A DNA stretch of 20,532 bases. Source: Megasphaera hominis. Lineage in GTDB: Bacteria > Bacillota > Negativicutes > Veillonellales > Megasphaeraceae. Positions 9,290-15,530 of the stretch are shown piece after piece (positions within the stretch are counted from its first letter, which is position 1; every line of letters starts with the position of its first letter). The notes under the pieces were generated by a model that did not search any database, was not told the origin of the DNA, and saw nothing but the letters and a program-made list of their open reading frames with translations. The position numbers were made by a program, and so were the translations under genes. Location of the stretch: NCBI RefSeq assembly GCF_014269395.1, contig NZ_JACOGK010000042.1, forward strand, positions 1 through 20,532, read 5' to 3'.

Positions 9290-9840
9290 ACTGAAAGAAT
9301 TTAAGCGTGCATGATATAGTATAGGTAACAAAATGGGAAGTTGCTATCATGCCAAGAAAAAAATATATATGATCAAGACTAAGATCACCTTGTCAGTCCA
9401 TTAAGGCGACAATGAAGTTAATGTCATCTGTTCCGAAAATGGCCTGAATCCAAACGTAGTCTGAAAATGGAAGCAAGAATTCCTACAGAATGCCCATTTC
9501 GTTTTTGGGTCAGATTCTGAGCGCAAAGTTATTCAGAGAAAGGAGGACGATTTGAAGAAAAAGAATGACCAAATGCTCAAAGCATGGATAGCCGGAGCCG
9601 CTGAGCAGATAAAATTATGATTGAGCGATGTTTCCGCAGTCTTAAAACAGAATAGCTTTATCCTAACGAATACCGTAACCCTGAGAGAACTTAGTCAAAT
9701 GGTTAACCGGTATGTGGAGGATTACAACAACGTATGGCTTAATGAAACGCTAGAATACAAGGTACCCGATGAATTTTATTTTGGTTGTTTTGCTGCGTAG
9801 GATAAATTCGTCTAGTGGCACGCTTAAGTTTTTGACAAGG
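9290..9840 (+). mobile_element. IS3-family element with a large internal deletion
   Basis: TTTAAGCGTGC at 9300-9310 and GCACGCTTAAG at 9818-9828 form terminal inverted repeats; the outer limits are approximate. An OrfA frame starts at ATG 9349 (MPRKKYI, then TGA). In another frame, around 9469-9580, it reads EFLQNAHFVFGSDSERKVIQ then KEDDLKKKNDQMLK, typical of IS3 OrfA. Near 9580-9620 this joins the extreme C-terminus of OrfB: MIERCFRSLKTE, a TAG, YPNEYRNP, a frameshift, then VNRYVEDYNNVWLNETLEYK and PDEFYFGCF, ending at 9800. Most of OrfB, including the DDE core, is gone. It separates the polymerase from the CDP-sugar genes and occupies the whole 687-base gap except the promoter region after 9840. 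Confidence 0.85.
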
Positions 9841-9844
9841 AGGG

Positions 9845-9873
9845 TTGACAAGAGGTTATTATATAGGAATAAT
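9845..9873 (+). promoter_or_regulatory. Near-consensus sigma-70 promoter upstream of rfbF
   Basis: TTGACA at 9845-9850 and AATAAT at 9868-9873 are separated by 17 bases, matching the consensus at 11 of 12 positions. A second TTGACA lies at 9832-9837, forming a short tandem repeat of TTGACAAG. The promoter is immediately outside the IS3 remnant and points into rfbF, with about 57 bases of leader before the start region. Confidence 0.65.
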
Positions 9874-9936
9874 GTATATAAAGACTTAAGAGATATTTTA
9901 ATTTATTATTCAAATTGAATGTGGAGTGGATACTAA

Positions 9937-10718
9937 TTGAAGGTAATATTATTAGCTGGCGGATTAGGAACACGAATTAGTGAAGAAAGTCAATTTAAAC
10001 CCAAACCGATGATTGAAATCGGTGGCATGCCCATACTTTGGCATATTATGAAAACCTATGGAGCTTATGGCTACAATGAATTTATCATCTGTGCGGGGTA
10101 TAAACAGCATCTTATTAAAGAATGGTTTGCTGATTACTTTTTGCATACATCAGATATTACCTTTGATTTCACCGAAGGTAATAAGATGATTGTCCATAAC
10201 CAACATTGCGAACCTTGGAAAGTAACAGTTGTTGATACAGGGCTTAACACCATGACTGGTGGGCGCATTAAACGCATTCAGCCGTATGTAAACAATGAAC
10301 CATTCATGATGACATATGGTGACGGAGTTTGTGATGTCAATATTGAAAAATTGGTAAAATTCCACAAAAATCATGGGAAAATTGCAACTCTTACAGCAGT
10401 ACAGATTGAACAATCCAAAGGGATTTTAAATATAGGGATAGATAATGCAGTTCAATCTTTTAGAGAAAAATCTGCTCGAGATAGCGCACCTATTAATGCA
10501 GGTTTTATGGTTTTAGAACCGGCCATTTTTTTGACTACCTAGATGGGGATGATTGCATCTTTGAAAGGGCTCCCTTGGAAAAACTGGCCAAGGAAGGACA
10601 ACTGATGAGCTATATGCACAAGGGCTTTTGGCAGTGCATGGATACTAAGCGTGAAAAGGATACGTTGGAGGAACTTTGGGAATCCGGTAGAGCGCCTTGG
10701 AAGGTATGGGATAACTGA
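9937..10718 (+). pseudogene. rfbF: Glucose-1-phosphate cytidylyltransferase RfbF, frameshifted at a T7 run
   Basis: RfbF makes CDP-glucose from CTP and glucose-1-phosphate, the first step of CDP-3,6-dideoxyhexose synthesis. The start is TTG at 9937 behind TGGAGTGGA. The protein opens with the nucleotidyltransferase motif LLAGGLGTRISEES, then KPKPMIEIGGMPILWHIM, TYGDGVCDVNIEKL and INAGFMVLEPAIF. At 10526-10532 there are seven T residues, after which the frame ends in TAG (10540-10542). From 10533 the other frame continues exactly as the family should: DYLDGDDCIFERAPLEKLA, MHKGFWQCMDTKREKDTLEE, ending WKVWDN at 10718. Five or eight Ts would restore the frame. The TGA overlaps the rfbG ATG. Otherwise the gene is full length, so a recent slip, programmed slippage or sequencing error are all possible. 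Confidence 0.88.
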
Positions 10719-11782
10719 TGAATGAATTTAATCCTGATTTTTATCAGCATAAACGAGTTTTTGTAACCGGTCATACAGGATTTAAGGGGAGTTGGCTCTG
10801 CCAAATGCTTCTAAATTTAGGCGCAGAGGTCACCGGGTATGCTTTGAAGCCACCAACGAATCCATCTCTATTTGAATTAGCTGGTATAAAAAGTAAGATT
10901 CATTCTATAATCGGCGATATTCGTGATATGAATTCTCTGCAAGCAGCATTTAATGAAGCCCAGCCAGATATTGTGCTACACTTAGCAGCACAGCCATTAG
11001 TAAGGGAAAGTTATGATAATCCTGTTTATACATATGAAACCAACGTCATGGGGACTGTGAATATTCTCGAATGTATTCGGCAGAGCTCATGCGTTAAGTC
11101 ATTTTTAAATGTGACGACAGATAAAGTGTACAAGAATAGAGAATGGATTTGGGGGTATCGGGAGGATGAAGAATTAGATGGATATGACCCGTATTCTAAT
11201 TCTAAATCCTGTAGCGAACTCGTTACCCATTCCTATAAAAATAGTTTCTTTGCTAATCGGGATGTAGCTATTTCAACTGCTCGGGCGGGAAATGTCATTG
11301 GCGGTGGCGATTTCGCTAAGGATCGTATTATTCCTGATTGTGTACGTGCGGCTATAGCACATACAAATATTATCGTGCGAAATCCCTATTCTACACGCCC
11401 TTATCAGCATGTATTGGAACCCCTTTATGCGTACCTGATGATTGCAGCCAAGCAGTATGAGGATATAAAGTTTTCCGGTTACTATAATGTAGGGCCTAAT
11501 GATGCGGATTGCTTTGAAACGGGTAAATTGGTCGATTTGTTTGTTCGCACCTGGGATGATAGTCTACAATGGGTAGATTGTTCAGATAATGGGCCTCATG
11601 AAGCCAATTTTTTAAAACTGGATTGCTCAAAGCTAAAAGCTACGTTTGGTTGGCAACCACGCTGGAATTTGGAAGAAGCCATTCAAAAGGTCGTGGAATG
11701 GAGTAAATGCTGGATTGCTGAAGAGAACATTTCTGTCTGCATGGATAAACAGATTAATGAATTTATGAAAAAAGGAATGTGA
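10718..11782 (+). CDS. rfbG: CDP-glucose 4,6-dehydratase RfbG
   Basis: A cytoplasmic NAD-dependent short-chain dehydrogenase/reductase that turns CDP-glucose into CDP-4-keto-6-deoxyglucose. The N-terminus has the Rossmann motif GHTGFKG (residues 18-24) in the form specific to this enzyme, VFVTGHTGFKGSWLCQMLL. LHLAAQPLVRESY follows, then the catalytic YSNSK pair Tyr159 and Lys163. ARAGNVIGGGDFAKDRIIPD and TRPYQHVLEP are the substrate-side motifs. At 354 residues it is full length and uninterrupted. It is translationally coupled to rfbF by a one-base overlap (TGATG), with GGAAGG about 15 bases upstream. rfbH starts six bases after its stop. Confidence 0.94.
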   Translation: MNEFNPDFYQHKRVFVTGHTGFKGSWLCQMLLNLGAEVTGYALKPPTNPSLFELAGIKSKIHSIIGDIRDMNSLQAAFNEAQPDIVLHLAAQPLVRESYDNPVYTYETNVMGTVNILECIRQSSCVKSFLNVTTDKVYKNREWIWGYREDEELDGYDPYSNSKSCSELVTHSYKNSFFANRDVAISTARAGNVIGGGDFAKDRIIPDCVRAAIAHTNIIVRNPYSTRPYQHVLEPLYAYLMIAAKQYEDIKFSGYYNVGPNDADCFETGKLVDLFVRTWDDSLQWVDCSDNGPHEANFLKLDCSKLKATFGWQPRWNLEEAIQKVVEWSKCWIAEENISVCMDKQINEFMKKGM

Positions 11783-11788
11783 ATATAG

Positions 11789-13132
11789 ATGAGCCATTGG
11801 AAAAGTGAAGAAGAGGCTAGACAACAAATTAAAGACTTGGTTACCTCTTATTACCATGAATTTAAAGAAAACAAAAGACAATTTGCACCAGGAGACCGAA
11901 TTAACTATGCTTCACGCGTGTTTGATGAAAAGGAAATGTGCGCCTTGACGGATTCTATGCTGGATTTTTGGTTGACTACAGGACGTTTTGCAGATGCCTT
12001 TGAAAAAGACTTTGCTGCCTGGATTGGTGTTAAATATGCTCATTTAGTGAACAGTGGTTCTTCCGCTAATTTGATTGCCTTCTCCGTTTTGACGGCTCCT
12101 GAACTTAAAGAACGGCAGATCAAACGAGGCGATGAGGTGATTACCGTAGCCTGCGGTTTTCCGACAACGGTTACGCCTATACTACAATATGGTGCTGTAC
12201 CTGTTTTTGTTGACGTAAACATTCCTCAGTATAATATTGATGTTACACAATTAGAAGCTGTTTTATCTCCGAAAACAAAAGCAGTCATGATTGCTCATAC
12301 CCTGGGGAATCCTTTCGATTTAGCGTCTGTAAAGGCTTTTTGCGAAAAACATAGCCTCTGGCTTATAGAAGACAATTGTGACGCTTTAGGAAGCCAATAT
12401 ACCATTGATGGTGAAACCCGGTATACGGGGACTTGGGGCGATATTGGTACGAGCAGCTTTTATCCTCCCCATCATATGACCATGGGCGAAGGCGGTTGTG
12501 TGTATACCGATAATCCGTTACTGAATCGCTTAATCCTCTCTTACCGTGATTGGGGCCGAGATTGTATTTGTCCTTCTGGGCATGATAACTTCTGCGGCCA
12601 TCGATTTGATGGTCAGTACGGTGAATTGCCGAAAGGCTATGACCACAAATACGTATACAGCCACTTTGGCTATAATTTAAAAGTAACAGATATGCAGGCT
12701 GCAGTAGGTTGTGAACAGTTAAAAAAATTCCCTACGTTTATTGAAAAACGTCGAAAGAACTGGCAACGTTTATATGATGCATTGCAATCTATCCAAGATA
12801 AAATTATTCTCCCGGAACCTGCAGAAAACAGTAAGCCATCCTGGTTTGGTTTTTTGATTACTATGCGTCCTGGAGCAGGATTGTCCCGTAATGATGTTAC
12901 TCGTTATATAGAAGACCACAATATTCAAACACGTCTGCTCTTTAGCGGCAATTTAATCAAGCATCCCTGTTTTGATGAGATTCGCAATACCTCTGCGTAT
13001 CGTGTAGTTGGCGATTTGAAAAACACAGAGTATATTATGAATAATACCTTTTGGGTAGGCGTATATCCGGGAATGAATGATGAAATGATAGATTATATGA
13101 TCCAGAGTATTATAGCTGCTTTAAATAAATAA
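11789..13132 (+). CDS. rfbH: CDP-4-keto-6-deoxyglucose-3-dehydrase RfbH (E1)
   Basis: A PLP- and [2Fe-2S]-dependent enzyme that removes the C-3 hydroxyl of CDP-4-keto-6-deoxyglucose with help from a reductase partner (E3/RfbI). It has the DegT/DnrJ/EryC1 aminotransferase fold, but the usual PLP lysine is replaced: SSFYPPHHMTMGEGG has His228 in its place, the hallmark of E1. Cys259, Cys261 and Cys269 (DCICPSGHDNFC), with Cys197 (EDNCDALGS), fit the iron-sulfur ligands of the family. LVNSGSSANL and GELPKGYDHKYVYSHFGYN are further signatures. At 447 residues it is full length and intact. The reductase gene is not in the window. A well-placed ribosome binding site for the next gene begins just after its stop, so rfbFGH and the TPP gene form one operon. 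Confidence 0.94.
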   Translation: MSHWKSEEEARQQIKDLVTSYYHEFKENKRQFAPGDRINYASRVFDEKEMCALTDSMLDFWLTTGRFADAFEKDFAAWIGVKYAHLVNSGSSANLIAFSVLTAPELKERQIKRGDEVITVACGFPTTVTPILQYGAVPVFVDVNIPQYNIDVTQLEAVLSPKTKAVMIAHTLGNPFDLASVKAFCEKHSLWLIEDNCDALGSQYTIDGETRYTGTWGDIGTSSFYPPHHMTMGEGGCVYTDNPLLNRLILSYRDWGRDCICPSGHDNFCGHRFDGQYGELPKGYDHKYVYSHFGYNLKVTDMQAAVGCEQLKKFPTFIEKRRKNWQRLYDALQSIQDKIILPEPAENSKPSWFGFLITMRPGAGLSRNDVTRYIEDHNIQTRLLFSGNLIKHPCFDEIRNTSAYRVVGDLKNTEYIMNNTFWVGVYPGMNDEMIDYMIQSIIAALNK

Positions 13133-13148
13133 TTGGAGGTATCAAAAA

Positions 13149-14714
13149 ATGAAAATAAAAGTCGCAAAATATATCTCTACTTTTTTAGTTGAAAAGGGAA
13201 TTACTGATTGTTTTATGATTACAGGCGGTGGTGCAATGCATTTGAATGATGCCATTGGACATGAGAAAAGGATACGTTGTGTGTTTAATCATCATGAACA
13301 GGCTTGTACTATGGCTGCTGAAGGTTATGCCCGTGTAACTGGAAAAATCGCTGCTGTTTGCGTTACTAGTGGTCCTGGGGGAACAAACGCCATAACTGGA
13401 GTAGTTGGAGGCTGGCAGGATTCCATTCCAATGTTCATCCTTTCTGGACAAGCAAAGAGAGAAACTATAAAATGGTCCTGCCAAGAATTAAAATTACGAC
13501 AACTTGGATATCAAGAGTTTGATATTATTAATTCAGTACAAAATATGACCAAATATGCGGTTATGGTAACAAATCCGCAAGAAGTTGCATACCATTTGGA
13601 AAAGGCTTTTTATTTGGCGATTACTGGACGTCCTGGGCCTGTATGGCTTGACATACCTTTGGATGTACAGGGGGCAATAATCGATACGGATACATTGATT
13701 CACTTTGATTCGGAAATAGAAAATCCATGGCCTGTACCTAAGGTGTCAGAAAAACAGGCTGAAGATATTTTAGTCAAAATAAAGCAAGCAAAAGCACCTT
13801 TGATTGTAGCCGGTACAGGCATTCGTGTAGGTGATGCGGAAAATGAATTTTTGGCATTAGTTAATAAACTACAAATCCCTGTAGTTACTGCTTGGGGAGC
13901 AAATGATACACTTTCTTTTGATAATCCATATTTTGCTGGTATGACAGGAACCATTGGAATAAGACCTGGCAATTTTGCTGTACAAAATTGTGATTTGCTC
14001 ATTACACTTGGTTCTCGACTCAATCTTTTTGTGATTGGATATAATCACTATGAATTTGCGAAAAATGCCTATAAAATTATTGTTGATATTGATAGAAGTG
14101 AATTAACTAAGCCGACTATTCGCCCTGATATGGCAGTACATGCGGATGTTAAAGACCTCATGAAAAAACTTCTATCTTTAGATTACGTTGCTCAAGATCA
14201 TCACAAAAAGTGGCTTCACTGGTGTAAAAATCTTATGTATAAATATCCGGTCGTTTTACCAGAATACTATAATCAAGACGCAGGATTAATTAATCCGTAT
14301 GTTTTTATTGATAAATTATTTAATGCAACAATTCCTTCAGATCGTATCGCATGTGGAAATGGGTCTGCCTGTATGGTGACTCTTCAAGCGGGTAAAATTA
14401 AACAAGGGCAAAGAATGTTTGCCAATTCTGGCTGTGGCGCTATGGGATATGGTTTTCCTGCATCTATCGGGGTTGCTGTTGCAGATAATAGTCGCCGTAC
14501 GATTTGCATTGATGGTAGTATAATGATGAATTTACAGGAGTTAGCCACTGTTGAGTATAATCATTTAAATGTAAAAATATTCCTTATTAACAACAATGGC
14601 TATTTGTCTATACGTCAAACGCAGCGCAATTTATTTAAACCTCCATTTGTAGGTCTTGATTCAACTTCAGGAGTGGGTTTCCCAAATTTTAAAAAAATTG
14701 CTGATGCTTTTTAA
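13149..14714 (+). CDS. Thiamine-diphosphate enzyme of the acetolactate synthase fold (YerE-like candidate), C-terminally truncated
   Basis: The 521 residues cover the three domains of the TPP enzyme family, but the end is missing. Glu50 in NHHEQACTMAAEGYAR is the TPP-activating glutamate. CVTSGPGGTNAITGVVGGW and GRPGPVWLDIPLDVQG follow. The TPP/magnesium motif begins at Asp455 (IDGSIMMNLQELATVEYN) and ends in NNNGY at 481-485. The protein stops abruptly at GVGFPNFKKIADAF, where relatives continue by some 40-60 residues. The DNA beyond belongs to an unrelated gene on the other strand. The start is sure: ATG at 13149 behind GGAGG (13135-13139). Directly after rfbFGH, a YerE-like role (adding a two-carbon unit from pyruvate to a CDP-dideoxyketohexose, as for yersiniose) is plausible but inferred. 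True acetolactate synthase is less likely in this setting. Confidence 0.8.
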   Translation: MKIKVAKYISTFLVEKGITDCFMITGGGAMHLNDAIGHEKRIRCVFNHHEQACTMAAEGYARVTGKIAAVCVTSGPGGTNAITGVVGGWQDSIPMFILSGQAKRETIKWSCQELKLRQLGYQEFDIINSVQNMTKYAVMVTNPQEVAYHLEKAFYLAITGRPGPVWLDIPLDVQGAIIDTDTLIHFDSEIENPWPVPKVSEKQAEDILVKIKQAKAPLIVAGTGIRVGDAENEFLALVNKLQIPVVTAWGANDTLSFDNPYFAGMTGTIGIRPGNFAVQNCDLLITLGSRLNLFVIGYNHYEFAKNAYKIIVDIDRSELTKPTIRPDMAVHADVKDLMKKLLSLDYVAQDHHKKWLHWCKNLMYKYPVVLPEYYNQDAGLINPYVFIDKLFNATIPSDRIACGNGSACMVTLQAGKIKQGQRMFANSGCGAMGYGFPASIGVAVADNSRRTICIDGSIMMNLQELATVEYNHLNVKIFLINNNGYLSIRQTQRNLFKPPFVGLDSTSGVGFPNFKKIADAF

Positions 14715-14931
14715 AAATTTCGCTAAACTCTGTACGAAATTGTTTTTGTAAGATTGGTCGTCCATATTTTACTTTTAATTCACTAGAGTTTCCTAAAATA
14801 CCAAGTAATGTTGATTTTCCTACGGCATTGGTTCCGGAAAAGACAGTAATATACTTTCCGAGAATAAAATCTGTATTTCTAAAAAGACGGAATTTATTTA
14901 TATGCAATCTTTCTATCCTCAAGATTTCCAC
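14712..14931 (-). pseudogene. 5' fragment of an AAA-type ATP-binding protein gene
   Basis: On the minus strand, a GTG at 14931-14929 opens a frame reading EILRIERLHINKFRLFRN, then a Walker A motif FSGTNAVGKSTLLGILGNSS, and PFRTEFSEIF-like sequence. This is the start of an OLD/RecF-like AAA ATPase of the kind found in defence or repair genes. Only about 73 residues are present. At about 14712 the frame runs into antisense TPP-gene sequence and ends in a chance TAA. Walker B and everything else are lost. The ribosome binding site is not convincing. It is a remnant and not expected to function. Confidence 0.75.
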
Positions 14932-15129
14932 CCCTATTGCATAAATTATTATAAAAAATCAGAATAAGTGTCAACTATAAGTATTATACTATAAAATTAA
15001 AAAATATGTTATTCTTTTATTCGGCAGAGTTGCATCTTCACTGTATACATGGCTTCATGAGATATAATTATTTAGTGATATAGTGGGTGCAGTATGGATC
15101 TGATTGAAATCATGTGGATTCGGGGACCA
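14932..15129. other. AT-rich intergenic DNA without a recognisable gene
   Basis: This stretch lies between the ATPase fragment and the first IS21 remnant. It contains no reading frame that I recognise and no clear terminator. The part at about 15114-15129 (TGTGGATTCGGGGACC) may be the terminal sequence of the IS21-type element, as it directly precedes the repeated segment. Confidence 0.4.
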
Positions 15130-15418
15130 GTGAATATTACGGCCTATGGAAATCACGAATCCGGTCATTTGGAAATCACCTCTTCCATGTAAATGTTATG
15201 AGACAAGAACCACTATCCAATAAGACATTGTTATTCGCTTAACGCAGGACCCAGCAGCCCGTAAACTTCCCGCATAGAGTGGTAGTCTTCTGGGTTCGTA
15301 GGTATACGTTAATCTTGTATGAATCTTGTGTAATACAATCGAGAATGGCTTCAGCCAGATGGCATTCTTTACCACACAGTTGTTCATGCCAACCGCTGGA
15401 ATCGTAGTGGAGCTAATT
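15130..15418 (-). mobile_element. IS21-family istB remnant, left copy
   Basis: On the minus strand, from about 15418 leftward, the sequence reads SGWHEQLCGKECHLAEAILD and then CITQDSYKINV. This is the C-terminal part of IstB, the ATPase helper of IS21 transposition. A frameshift follows and the frame then decays. The segment is a direct repeat of 19820-20172. It lacks 28 bases present in that copy, apparently lost between two short TGAG repeats in the 15200 region. No istA is present. The YfhO gene's open frame extends back into this remnant by chance. Confidence 0.75.
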
Positions 15419-15489
15419 TTTATTTGTTTAATTATTATTCATTTAGTGAATGTAAGATTACATAGTAAATATATGACATTTAAATTCAT

Positions 15490-15530
15490 ATTGAATAGGG
15501 AGGATAAGAATGTGCTTGGCATAGAGGATG
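15490..15530 (+). repeat. Leader repeat A, upstream of the YfhO gene
   Basis: TATTGAATAGGGAGGATAAG followed by AAT and a GTG start codon at 15512 is nearly identical to the leader of the next gene at 18152-18195. The likeness continues into the first codons as far as a shared GACAGAA. It contains the ribosome binding site GGGAGG. Confidence 0.65.

Noticed and set aside
13185..14023. Minus-strand open frames of about 100 codons inside the TPP gene
   Set aside because: They overlap a clear TPP-enzyme reading frame and have no family features.
15326..15511. Extended N-terminus of the YfhO protein (extra 62 residues)
   Set aside because: The extension is mostly an antisense reading of the istB remnant and has no ribosome binding site; the GTG at 15512 has a strong one.
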